Positions 7,794 through 15,051 of a DNA stretch of 64,000 bases are shown here, piece after piece. Location: positions 434,001 through 498,000 of the forward strand of contig NZ_JAGGJV010000002.1 of the NCBI RefSeq assembly GCF_017873135.1. Direction: 5' to 3'. The notes beneath the pieces were generated by a model that did no database searches, was not told where the DNA came from, and was given only the letters and a program-made list of their open reading frames with translations. Position numbers and translations under genes: made by a program. Within the stretch, counting starts at the first letter, position 1. Every line of letters begins with the position of its first letter. The stretch is from Rhizobium herbae (GTDB lineage: Bacteria; Pseudomonadota; Alphaproteobacteria; Rhizobiales; Rhizobiaceae).

Positions 7794-8432
7794 ATGCTTG
7801 GAAAAGCCGGGAATGAGGTCGTGCGCCGCAATCAACAGTCGTTTGCGTTCGGTGATGCGGGCGGTCTGCGTTCGCGTAAATTTGACGAAACCATCAAGAG
7901 CAATCTGTTTCTCGCCGTCGTGCCGGAACGCGAGACGGCGCTCCAGGCGGTCGAAATCGGCCGGCGGGTGTCAGCCGAACACGGCCTGTCGCGCAATGTC
8001 CGTCCGCCCCAGTTGATGCATGTCTCGCTGAATGCCATCGGTGCCTATCCCCATCTGCCGGAAGATGTGGTGTTCACGGCGTGCGCGGCGATGTCGAACG
8101 TCAGGGCCATGCCCTTCGAAGTGACCTTCGATCGTGTCATGAGCTTTGCCACCGGCTATGCGCAGCCGCTGGTCCTCAGCAGCGGTGTGCGCAGCGAGGA
8201 GATGATGGATCTGCATGTGCAGCTGGCCAAGGAGATGTGGAGTGCCGGATTGATCTTTTCCTACAATCCGCGCTTCAAGCCGCACATGACGCTGCTTTAC
8301 GACGAGGCGAGCGTGCCGGAGCGCGAACTGGCGGAGCCGGTCCGCTGGATGGTCCGGGAGTTCGTTCTGATCCATAGTCTGGTGGGGCGAAGCGAGTACG
8401 AATATCTCGGGCGCTGGCCGCTTCTGGGGTGA
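7794..8432 (+). CDS. 2'-5' RNA ligase (ThpR/LigT) family protein
   Basis: A 212-residue 2H phosphoesterase-fold protein. The two HxT/S motifs are HVSL (within PPQLMHVSLNAIG) and HMTL (within KPHMTLLYDEA), spaced about 90 residues apart as in LigT/ThpR enzymes. These act on 2',3'-cyclic phosphate or 2'-5' linked RNA ends; the substrate here is unknown. The start at 7794 has GATGAGG six bases upstream; an ATG at 7782 has a poorly spaced site. An N-terminal extension of about 40 residues precedes the fold. Confidence 0.85.
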   Translation: MLGKAGNEVVRRNQQSFAFGDAGGLRSRKFDETIKSNLFLAVVPERETALQAVEIGRRVSAEHGLSRNVRPPQLMHVSLNAIGAYPHLPEDVVFTACAAMSNVRAMPFEVTFDRVMSFATGYAQPLVLSSGVRSEEMMDLHVQLAKEMWSAGLIFSYNPRFKPHMTLLYDEASVPERELAEPVRWMVREFVLIHSLVGRSEYEYLGRWPLLG

Positions 8433-8518
8433 GGAGGCCATTATTTGCCGCTTGAAGTTTGGCACGGAACCGGCAAGAAGCGGGTCGCGTAGAGGGCCAT
8501 GCCAGAAAAGAGCAAGCG

Positions 8519-9577
8519 GTGGAAATTTCGGAAATCGTCATCGGCGGAGACACGCCGGGTATCGAGTGGCGGTTGCCCGTCATCCGGTTTGAGGGCAGCG
8601 ATGCGGCGGCACCGTCGGTCTACATCCAGGCGGCGCTGCATGCCAACGAACTGCCCGGCACGGCGCTGCTGCATTTCCTTTGTGAACGGCTGCGGCAGGC
8701 GGAGGCCGAGGGCGCAATCCGCGGCGACATCACCATCGTGCCGCAGGCCAATCCGATCGGCACGGCGCAATCGCATTTCGGCGAGTTGCAGGGCCGTTTC
8801 GATCTCGGTTCACGCACCAATTTCAACCGCGACTTCCCGCTGATCCCGCTCGGCGATCGGCAGACGTTGGTCGATGATCTCGATCGCTATCCGGCCACCG
8901 ATCGGCTGAAGCGGCAGTTGCTGCATATGGCGCTCGGTGCCGATCTGGTGCTCGACCTGCATTGCGACGACGAATCCCTGCAATATGCCTATATCGACGA
9001 AGCCTTCTGGCCGGAGGCATCCGACCTGGCTTCGGCGCTCGACATGAAGGCCGTGTTCCTCGCCGATGGCGAAAGCTCCGCGTTCGAAGAGGCGGTGGGT
9101 TACGCCTGGAAGTACGAAGCCGCCGAAAAGGCGGCGCGGCTGCCCGGTAGGCTGTCGGTGACGGTCGAGCTTCGCGGCACGCGCGATGTCTACCCGGAGA
9201 TGGCCCGCAAGGATGCCGACGGGCTCTGGCGCTTCCTTGCCGGGCGCGGCATCGTCATCGGAGATGCCGTCACTCTCGAGCCGTTCAAGGGACCGGCGAC
9301 GCCGCTCGACAATATCGAGATGATTCGTGCGCCGGAGGCAGGCGCCGTGCTGTTTCACCGCACGATCGGCGACACCGTCGCCGCCGGCGACCTGCTTGCG
9401 ACGATCGTCACTGCGCCCGGTACCGAGCGGGGCACGATCGATATACACGCCCCGCAAGCCGGCCTGATTGTCACGCGGACCTCGCAGCGCTTCGCCCGTC
9501 GCCGGGACAATCTGATGAAAATCGCCTGTGGTGAGCGGACACGGGCAGCGCGCAAGCCGGGAACGCTGGAAGCCTGA
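8519..9577 (+). CDS. Succinylglutamate desuccinylase/aspartoacylase family (M14-like) metallohydrolase
   Basis: A zinc carboxypeptidase-fold hydrolase of about 352 residues. QAALHANELPGTALL contains the HxxE zinc motif and DLVLDLHCDDE carries the third zinc ligand; NFNRDFP is the Arg/Asn substrate-binding segment. The C-terminal 80 residues (APEAGAVLFHRTIGDTVAAGDLLA) form a biotinyl-like barrel seen in this subfamily. Likely substrates are N-acyl amino acids, but the exact one is unknown. The start is uncertain: GTG at 8519 is chosen from family length; TTG at 8459 is the in-frame alternative, and no strong ribosome-binding site marks either. Confidence 0.82.
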   Translation: MEISEIVIGGDTPGIEWRLPVIRFEGSDAAAPSVYIQAALHANELPGTALLHFLCERLRQAEAEGAIRGDITIVPQANPIGTAQSHFGELQGRFDLGSRTNFNRDFPLIPLGDRQTLVDDLDRYPATDRLKRQLLHMALGADLVLDLHCDDESLQYAYIDEAFWPEASDLASALDMKAVFLADGESSAFEEAVGYAWKYEAAEKAARLPGRLSVTVELRGTRDVYPEMARKDADGLWRFLAGRGIVIGDAVTLEPFKGPATPLDNIEMIRAPEAGAVLFHRTIGDTVAAGDLLATIVTAPGTERGTIDIHAPQAGLIVTRTSQRFARRRDNLMKIACGERTRAARKPGTLEA

Positions 9578-9686
9578 ACCACCGCTGTCGCCCGGTCTTC
9601 ACTTTTTCATCGTTCGCGAGGCGCGCTTTCCCGCGTCGCGGGTAGTATGCTCGAATAAATTGGCCAATCGCCGTGCGCGCCTGCGG

Positions 9687-9704
9687 TTGTCATATTCCCT
9701 TTAT
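9687..9704 (+). promoter_or_regulatory. Weak Pho-box-like direct repeat
   Basis: TTGTCAT (9687-9693), four bases, then CCTTTAT (9698-9704). Against the PhoB half-site CTGTCAT the matches are 6/7 and 4/7 with the correct 11-bp period. It lies about 66 bp before the phosphonate-utilisation gene pair, which makes regulation by phosphate limitation plausible but unproven. Confidence 0.35.
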
Positions 9705-9769
9705 AAACTTGCGTTCTTTAGCCGCGAGCCGATCCGGATCCGAACCGGAAGGCGCGCGGGAGAAAACGC

Positions 9770-10900
9770 ATGCCTGTCTATGATCTTGCCATTGTCGGTG
9801 CCGGCATCGTCGGTCTGGCGCATGCCTATGCCGCGGCCAAGCGCGGCAAGAGGGTCATCATCATCGATCGCGATGCGCAGGCAAACGGCGCATCGGTTCG
9901 CAATTTCGGCTTCGTCACCGTGACCGGCCAGGGCGCCGGCGATTGCTGGGCGATGGCGCGGCGGGCGCGCGACGTCTGGGCGGAAACGGCCGATAGGGCA
10001 GGCATCGCGGTTGTTCAGCGGGGCATGGTGCTGGCGTCCCGGCTCGAAGAGTCGGAAGCGGTCATCGATGCCTTCCTGCGCACGGAGATGGCGGAGGGCT
10101 GCGCGAAGATCACGGCATCTCAGGCGCAGGAATATATTCCCTGTCTGCGCTCGGATGCGGCCCGCGTCTCCCTTTACAGCCCGCATGAAATCCGCGTCGA
10201 ATCCCGCACCGCCATTCCGCTTCTGGCGGGCTTTCTCGCTGAGCAATACGGCGTGACATTCATGAGGGATACGGCCGTCACCGCCGTCGAGCCGCCGCGC
10301 GTCGAGACCGCACGCGGCGCGGTCGAAGCCGAGGCGGTGATTGTCTGCCCCGGCGATGATTTCACCGGCCTGTTCGCCGAGCGGATCGCCGTCTACAACG
10401 TCACCCGCTGCAAGCTGCAGATGCTGCGTCTGCGGCCGCAGCGGCCCGTCGATTTCAAGACCGCGGTGATGTCCGATCTCGGGCTTGGCCGCTATCTCGG
10501 TTACGCCGACCTGCCGGAAGCAGAGCCGCTCAAGAAGCGGCTGGATACGGAGCTGAAAGCGGAGCGCGACAATGGCATCCATCTGATCGTCACCCAGTCG
10601 GCCGATGGCTCGCTGGTCGTCGGCGACAGCCATCATTATGCCGTCACACCGGATCCCTTCGCGTCGGACGCCGTCGACACGCTGATGCTCGGCGAATTCG
10701 ACCGCGTTCTCGATCTGCCCGGCCGCGCCGTTGCCGAGCGCTGGATCGGGACCTATGCCTCGGCGCCGGATCGCTGGCGTTTCACGGACAGGCCGTCTGA
10801 TTCCACTCGCGTCGTGATCGTCACCGCGGGCTGCGGCGCCTCGACGGCCTTTGCCATCGGCGAGGAAACCATCAACGAACTTTATGGGAGTGTCGCATGA
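9770..10900 (+). CDS. FAD-dependent oxidoreductase of phosphonate catabolism (TIGR03364-type)
   Basis: A 376-residue DAO-type flavoenzyme. DLAIVGAGIVGLAHAYAAAKRG is the N-terminal FAD-binding GxGxxG unit; NFGFVTVTGQ follows; the C-terminal VIVTAGCGASTAFAIGEE closes the FAD site. It overlaps phnX by four bases (ATGA), the typical context of this family. Related phnX-linked flavoenzymes have been reported to oxidise N-methyl-2-aminoethylphosphonate, and some also 2-aminoethylphosphonate, giving phosphonoacetaldehyde directly. No phnW transaminase is nearby, which fits that role. The start has GGGAGAAAACGC upstream. Confidence 0.85.
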   Translation: MPVYDLAIVGAGIVGLAHAYAAAKRGKRVIIIDRDAQANGASVRNFGFVTVTGQGAGDCWAMARRARDVWAETADRAGIAVVQRGMVLASRLEESEAVIDAFLRTEMAEGCAKITASQAQEYIPCLRSDAARVSLYSPHEIRVESRTAIPLLAGFLAEQYGVTFMRDTAVTAVEPPRVETARGAVEAEAVIVCPGDDFTGLFAERIAVYNVTRCKLQMLRLRPQRPVDFKTAVMSDLGLGRYLGYADLPEAEPLKKRLDTELKAERDNGIHLIVTQSADGSLVVGDSHHYAVTPDPFASDAVDTLMLGEFDRVLDLPGRAVAERWIGTYASAPDRWRFTDRPSDSTRVVIVTAGCGASTAFAIGEETINELYGSVA

Positions 10901-11676
10901 GCAAGTTCAAGGCCGTGGTGTTCGACTGGGCCGGCACCGTCATCGATTTCGGCTCTTTCGCACCGATGGGCGCCTTCGTCGAAACCTTCGCCAAGTTCGG
11001 TGTCCACGTGACCATTGCCGATGCGCGCAAGCCGATGGGCCTGCCGAAGCGCGCCCATATCAGCGCCATGCTGTCCGAGCCGCACATCGCTGCACGCTGG
11101 GCAGCGGCGCAGGGAACGGCGCCGGACGAAAGCGCGATCGACAAGGTCTATGACCTGTTCGTGCCGCTCAACGAGGAGGTGGTCAGCGATTATTGCACAC
11201 TGATACCCGGTACGCTCGAAACCGTCGCCTATCTGCGGGCCAAGGGCATGAAGATCGGCTCGACCACCGGCTATACACGCTCGATCATGGAACGCGTCCT
11301 GCCGATCGCTGCCGAACAGGGCTATGCACCGGAAAACCTCATCTGCGCCGACGACTTGCCGCTCGGCCGCCCCACGCCGATCGGCATGTACAAGTGCTTC
11401 CTCGACCTGATGGTCTATCCGGCCGGCGCCGTGATCAAGGTCGACGATACCGAACCGGGCATCGCCGAAGGCGTGGCGGCGGGCTGCATCACCGTCGGCC
11501 TGACATTGTCGGGCAACGAGGCGGGCCTGACCCCGGCCGAGCTTGCGGCTCTTTCACCCAATGAGCGCGCGGCGCTGCATGAAAAGGTCGGCGCCAGGCT
11601 CAAGGCGGCGGGCGCGGATCATATCATCGAGACGGTTGCCGACCTGCCGCAGCTGATCGACAGTCTGGAGCGCTGA
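10897..11676 (+). CDS. phnX: Phosphonoacetaldehyde hydrolase (phosphonatase)
   Basis: A 259-residue HAD-superfamily enzyme that splits phosphonoacetaldehyde to acetaldehyde and phosphate. FDWAGTVIDFGS carries nucleophile Asp10 with the phosphonatase-specific DWAGT sequence. MGLPKRAHI contains the cap-domain Lys51 that forms the Schiff base. The GSTTGYTR loop and KVDDTEPGI acidic motif are also present. The length is usual. It is co-translated with the preceding flavoenzyme, which should supply its substrate. Confidence 0.95.
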   Translation: MSKFKAVVFDWAGTVIDFGSFAPMGAFVETFAKFGVHVTIADARKPMGLPKRAHISAMLSEPHIAARWAAAQGTAPDESAIDKVYDLFVPLNEEVVSDYCTLIPGTLETVAYLRAKGMKIGSTTGYTRSIMERVLPIAAEQGYAPENLICADDLPLGRPTPIGMYKCFLDLMVYPAGAVIKVDDTEPGIAEGVAAGCITVGLTLSGNEAGLTPAELAALSPNERAALHEKVGARLKAAGADHIIETVADLPQLIDSLER

Positions 11677-11751
11677 TCCGGCCGGATCAGGCATATTTGC
11701 AGCCTGTCCGCTTCATGCTATCCCGCTTGCCAATCAGGCAAGGGATGAAGC

Positions 11752-12096
11752 ATGTCCGTCACGATCTACGGTATCAAGAATTGCGACACGATGAAGAAGG
11801 CGCGGACCTGGCTGGAAAGCCAGGGCATCGCCTATGATTTCCACGACTACAAGACCTCCGGCGTCTCGCGCGAAGCCCTGCAGCGCTGGACGGCGGCGCT
11901 TGGCTGGGAAACGGTTCTGAACCGTGCCGGCACGACGTTTCGTGCATTGCCGGATGCCGACAAGCGGGATCTCAACGAAGACAAGGCGATCGCCCTGATG
12001 CTCGCACAGCCCTCGATGATCAAGCGGCCGGTACTCGATCGCGATGGAGAACTGATCGCCGGGTTCAAACCGGACATCTATGCGGCAGCTTTTTAG
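11752..12096 (+). CDS. ArsC/Spx-family reductase-like protein (YffB type)
   Basis: A 114-residue protein starting MSVTIYGIKNCDTMKKARTWLESQGI; NCDTMKKA is the single-Cys thioredoxin-like active site of YffB-type ArsC proteins. IKRPVLDRDGELIAGF is the C-terminal substrate-loop motif (RP followed by a short strand). YffB relatives bind glutathione and are not proven arsenate reductases, so the symbol arsC is avoided. A good GGGATGAAGC element precedes the ATG. Confidence 0.9.
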   Translation: MSVTIYGIKNCDTMKKARTWLESQGIAYDFHDYKTSGVSREALQRWTAALGWETVLNRAGTTFRALPDADKRDLNEDKAIALMLAQPSMIKRPVLDRDGELIAGFKPDIYAAAF

Positions 12097-12120
12097 AAAA
12101 TGCGATTTCGATTCGAATTG

Positions 12121-12140
12121 TGATAGCTGATATGCTATCA
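12121..12140. promoter_or_regulatory. Inverted repeat upstream of the toxin-antitoxin pair
   Basis: TGATAGC (12121-12127) and GCTATCA (12134-12140) are perfect 7-bp arms around a 6-bp spacer, ending eight bases before the start codon of the PIN gene. The position is that expected for an autoregulatory operator bound by the RHH antitoxin. Confidence 0.6.
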
Positions 12141-12147
12141 TAATGAG

Positions 12148-12573
12148 ATGAAGGTTGTTATCGACACGAACATCTTTGTGTCCGCGATTATGAACACGGA
12201 TGGTGCCCCGCGAGCTGTTATTCGCCTGTGCCTCCAAGGGCGATTGACGCCATTGATGGGTAATTCTCTGTTTGCCGAATATGAGGATATCTGTGCGAGG
12301 GAAGACCTGTTCTCCGGCCGGTTTCTTTCGCCTCCAGAGCGAGCAGAATTGCTGGATGCATTCTTGTCCTGCTGTCTCTGGGTGCCAATCTATTATCTCT
12401 GGCGCCCCAATCTCAGGGATGAGGCTGACAACCACTTCATCGAATTGGCGATTGGCGGTGGCGCGGCGGTCATCGTGACTGCTAATAAACGGGCTTTTTC
12501 GCGCGCCGAATTGCTGTTTCCGCAATTGACCATCCAGACGGCCGGCGAATTGTTGGCAGAAAGGGAATTTTGA
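12148..12573 (+). CDS. PIN-domain putative toxin (type II toxin-antitoxin)
   Basis: A 141-residue PIN-domain protein. VVIDTNIFVSAI supplies the first catalytic Asp (residue 5), FAEYEDIC the central Glu, and LRDEADNHFIELA further acidic residues. The last segment reads VTANKRAFSRAELLFP; relatives usually have an Asp where this protein has Ala (RDF versus RAF), so one metal ligand may be missing. PIN toxins are RNases that cleave specific tRNA or mRNA. The antitoxin follows after one base. Toxin-first order is seen in some PIN systems but is the reverse of the common one. Confidence 0.85.
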   Translation: MKVVIDTNIFVSAIMNTDGAPRAVIRLCLQGRLTPLMGNSLFAEYEDICAREDLFSGRFLSPPERAELLDAFLSCCLWVPIYYLWRPNLRDEADNHFIELAIGGGAAVIVTANKRAFSRAELLFPQLTIQTAGELLAEREF

Positions 12574-12574
12574 G

Positions 12575-12796
12575 ATGAGCACATTAACGATAAGGCTGCC
12601 GAACGATCAACACGAGCGTTTGAAGGCGCTTGCATCTGCGCGCGGAACAAGTCTCAACAAACTTTTCGAAGAGTTTTCCGCCAAGGCGATCGCCGAATTC
12701 GATGCTGAAACGCGATTCCGACTAAGGGCGGAGCGCGGCAATAAAGCGCGAGGCCTGGAACTCCTGGATCAGCTTGATCGTGATCACCAACGCTGA
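12575..12796 (+). CDS. Ribbon-helix-helix putative antitoxin
   Basis: A 73-residue protein starting STLTIRLPNDQHERLKALASARG, a ribbon-helix-helix DNA-binding fold (strand TIRLP, two helices to about residue 42). The C-terminal 30 residues are charged (RLRAERGNKARGLELLDQLDRD) and would wrap around the toxin. It is separated by one base from the PIN gene, so the two are co-translated. It probably binds the inverted repeat at 12121-12140. Confidence 0.8.
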   Translation: MSTLTIRLPNDQHERLKALASARGTSLNKLFEEFSAKAIAEFDAETRFRLRAERGNKARGLELLDQLDRDHQR

Positions 12797-12826
12797 CATC
12801 CATCTCGCTGAAATACACGGAGAACC

Positions 12827-13300
12827 ATGTCGAAAAGCACCCGCGCCACGCTAGCGCTGACCAAGGCCGGCGCAGCCTTTACGGTTCACACCTACGACTA
12901 CGACCCCTCGGCCGAGCGGATCGGCATGGCGGCTGCCGAGGCGCTGGGCGAGGAGCCGCGCCGCGTGCTGAAGACGTTGATGGCCGAAGTGGATGGCAAG
13001 CCGGTCTGCGTCGTCGTCCCGTCCGATCGCGAAGTCAGCATGAAGAAGCTGGCGGCAGCTTTTCACGGCAAGTCGGCCAATATGATGAAGCCGGCCGAGG
13101 CCGAGCGGCTGACCGGCTATTATGTCGGCGGCATCAGTCCGTTCGGGCAGAAGAAACAGGTCCCGACGGCGATCGAGGAGGCGGCCCTTGCCGAGCCGCT
13201 CGTCTATATCAATGGCGGCCAGCGCGGCCTGCAGGTGCGGCTGGCACCCGATGATGCGCGCAAGGCGCTGAATGCGGTCGCAGCGCCGCTGATTGCCTGA
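12827..13300 (+). CDS. ybaK: Cys-tRNA(Pro)/Cys-tRNA(Cys) deacylase YbaK/EbsC family
   Basis: A 157-residue trans-editing enzyme that removes mischarged cysteine from tRNA(Pro). VLKTLMAEVDGKPVCVVVPSD contains the conserved Lys of the catalytic pocket; GYYVGGISPFGQKK is the YbaK signature GGISPxG; YINGGQRGLQVRL is the C-terminal strand. The length matches the family. It stands alone between the TA pair and a convergent MarR gene whose stop abuts its own. Confidence 0.92.
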   Translation: MSKSTRATLALTKAGAAFTVHTYDYDPSAERIGMAAAEALGEEPRRVLKTLMAEVDGKPVCVVVPSDREVSMKKLAAAFHGKSANMMKPAEAERLTGYYVGGISPFGQKKQVPTAIEEAALAEPLVYINGGQRGLQVRLAPDDARKALNAVAAPLIA

Positions 13301-13756
13301 CTAAGTGAGTCTCGACAGCAGGCCCGCGAGTTGTGCCGCATCGGTGTCCGGCAGTTTCGCCCCCAGATGCCGTGCGATTGACCTGCCATAGACCTCCCAC
13401 ATGGCCTCCCGCAGGCCGCGACCTTTTTCGGTAATCACCACCCAGCGGCCCCTGCCGTCTTCATCGAAAGTGACACGTTCGACAAGACCGTCCTTTTCCA
13501 GCCGGTCGAGCAGACGGGAAAGGTTGTACTGTGCCAGCAGTGTCCTCTCCTCGATTTCGAACGGCCGCAAGCGCCCATCCTTCGCCCGTGCCAACTCCCA
13601 GAGTACATCATACCAGCCAAGCGGCGGCATCCCGGCATCCTTGAAGTCGCGCTCGATGGCTGTAAGCACGCGCTGCTGCGCCCGCATCAGATTGATCCAG
13701 GCCTGCGTGACTTCGGCGTCGGGCGCTTGGCCCGTATGGGGTGCTTTCAGAGACAT
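13301..13756 (-). CDS. MarR family transcriptional regulator
   Basis: A 151-residue winged-helix protein. The HTH is RPFEIEERTLLAQYNLSRLLDRLEKDGLVER, followed by the wing DEDGRGRWVVITEKG. The start MSLKAPHTG at 13756 is chosen because a longer version from 13813 would place the doxX promoter inside the coding region. It is divergent from doxX and a GST gene, its likely targets; MarR-DoxX neighbourhoods are common in quinone or oxidant stress responses. The ligand is unknown. Confidence 0.88.
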   Translation of the reverse strand: MSLKAPHTGQAPDAEVTQAWINLMRAQQRVLTAIERDFKDAGMPPLGWYDVLWELARAKDGRLRPFEIEERTLLAQYNLSRLLDRLEKDGLVERVTFDEDGRGRWVVITEKGRGLREAMWEVYGRSIARHLGAKLPDTDAAQLAGLLSRLT

Positions 13757-13758
13757 CA

Positions 13759-13813
13759 ATGCATTTACATCTATCTTGACGAAGTTGGCAAACGATAATA
13801 TATGCAAATGCAT
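13759..13813. promoter_or_regulatory. Two MarR-type operator boxes in the marR/doxX intergenic region
   Basis: ATGCAAATGCAT at 13802-13813 is a dyad (ATGCA, AA, TGCAT). Its reverse complement ATGCATTTGCAT recurs with one mismatch as ATGCATTTACAT at 13759-13770. The centres are 43 bp apart, about four helical turns. One box overlaps the -10 of doxX; the other is next to the marR start codon. Binding would allow joint control of both directions. Confidence 0.55.
13776..13804 (+). promoter_or_regulatory. Sigma-70-type promoter of doxX
   Basis: TTGACG at 13776-13781 and TATATG at 13799-13804 with a 17-bp spacer, 30 bp before the doxX ATG. The -10 overlaps the second operator-like box. Confidence 0.6.
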
Positions 13814-13833
13814 CTATTAATCGGAGCACTCGC

Positions 13834-14259
13834 ATGAAACAGGAACAGCGCGCCGCCTATGCAGCAGCTTTGCTGCGCATCAGCCTCGGCATCATGTATC
13901 TCGCCCACAGCATCGTCCTCAAATTCTTCACCTTCGGGCTCGCAGGCACCGCAGGCTATTTTGTCTCGATCGGGCTGCCCGGCTGGCTTGCGTACTTAAC
14001 GTTCGCGGCGGAGGCGATCGGTGGGGCCTTGCTCGTCCTCGGCGTCCACGTTCGGCTGGTTTCCATTGCGCTGATGCCGGCATTGGCAGGCGCGATCCTG
14101 TTTGCCCATGCCGGCAACGGCTGGGTGTTCACGGCGCCCGGCGGCGGCTGGGAATATCCGCTGTATCTGCTCGTCCTCTCGGTCGCCCAGGCGCTGCTTG
14201 GGGAGGGCGCATTTGCCTGGTCTTCCCTGCGCCATTCACGCCCCGCCTTCGCCCGTTGA
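13834..14259 (+). CDS. DoxX family membrane protein
   Basis: A 141-residue protein with four predicted membrane helices (around residues 8-28, 45-70, 74-95 and 108-128). The motif LLRISLGIMYLAHSIVLK and the WEYPLYLLVLSVAQALLG end are typical of DoxX/YphA proteins. Relatives are linked to thiosulfate oxidation or oxidative stress in other organisms; here the role is inferred from the MarR regulator and the GST gene downstream (21 bp gap, likely operon). Confidence 0.88.
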   Translation: MKQEQRAAYAAALLRISLGIMYLAHSIVLKFFTFGLAGTAGYFVSIGLPGWLAYLTFAAEAIGGALLVLGVHVRLVSIALMPALAGAILFAHAGNGWVFTAPGGGWEYPLYLLVLSVAQALLGEGAFAWSSLRHSRPAFAR

Positions 14260-14280
14260 AACCGAAAGGAGCAAAGTCCT

Positions 14281-14970
14281 ATGCACTCCAAGACGCTGAC
14301 GCTTATCAGCCACCACCTCTGCCCCTATGTTCAGCGCGCCTCGATCGTGCTGTCGGAAAAAGGCGTCGCCTACGAGCGGCGATACATCGATCTTGCGGCA
14401 AAACCGGACTGGTTCCTGCGCATCTCGCCGCTCGGCAAGGTACCGTTGCTCGCGGTTCCGCGCGGCCGTGCCGATGCGATCCTGTTCGAAAGCGCTGTCA
14501 TCTGCGAATATCTGGAGGAAACGCAGAGCGGTGCCGCGCTCCACCCCGCCGATCCGCTGTTGCGTGCCCGGCATCGCGGCTGGATGGAATTCGGTTCGTC
14601 GATCCTCGCCGATCTCTGGGGTTATGAGACGACGAAGGATGAAGCGTTGTTCGAAGCCAGGCGTGCATCTCTTGCCATGAAATTCTCGACGCTGGAACAG
14701 GAGCTGGGCGAGGGGCCATATTTTGCCGGCACCCAGTTCAGCATGGTCGACGCCGTCTTTGCACCGGTCTTCCGGTATTTCGAACTGTTCGAGCGCCTGT
14801 TCGAAAGCGGCATCTTCGGTGGTCTTGCCGGCGTCAATGCCTGGCGCAAGGCGCTGGCCGTCCGGCCAAGCGTGGTAGAGGCGGTGACGGATGATTATCA
14901 GGACCGTTTGATGACCTTCCTTCGCCACCACGAGGCTCACCTGCTGACGCTTGGCAAGATCGCGGCCTGA
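14281..14970 (+). CDS. Glutathione S-transferase family protein
   Basis: A 229-residue protein with an N-terminal thioredoxin-like domain (TLTLISHHLCPYVQRASIVLSEKG) and the cis-Pro/glutathione-binding segments LGKVPLLAV and FESAVICEYLEE. A helical C-terminal domain covers about 90-229. HLCPYVQR resembles the Cys-containing omega/lambda or glutaredoxin-like classes, which act more by thiol exchange or dehalogenation than by classic conjugation. It follows doxX, probably under the same MarR control. The substrate is unknown. Confidence 0.9.
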   Translation: MHSKTLTLISHHLCPYVQRASIVLSEKGVAYERRYIDLAAKPDWFLRISPLGKVPLLAVPRGRADAILFESAVICEYLEETQSGAALHPADPLLRARHRGWMEFGSSILADLWGYETTKDEALFEARRASLAMKFSTLEQELGEGPYFAGTQFSMVDAVFAPVFRYFELFERLFESGIFGGLAGVNAWRKALAVRPSVVEAVTDDYQDRLMTFLRHHEAHLLTLGKIAA

Positions 14971-15051
14971 CCGGTCGTCGCAAAAGCCTTCTGTTTTGAT
15001 CTGAAGCGCATTAAAACGGTGCTTCGGAATAACAAGCCAGCAGGATATGCG

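Noticed and set aside
7449-7835. Minus-strand ORF of 128 codons in the 7.5-7.8 kb gap
   Set aside because: It overlaps the ends of two real genes, has no ribosome-binding site or domain, and faces a strong plus-strand promoter.
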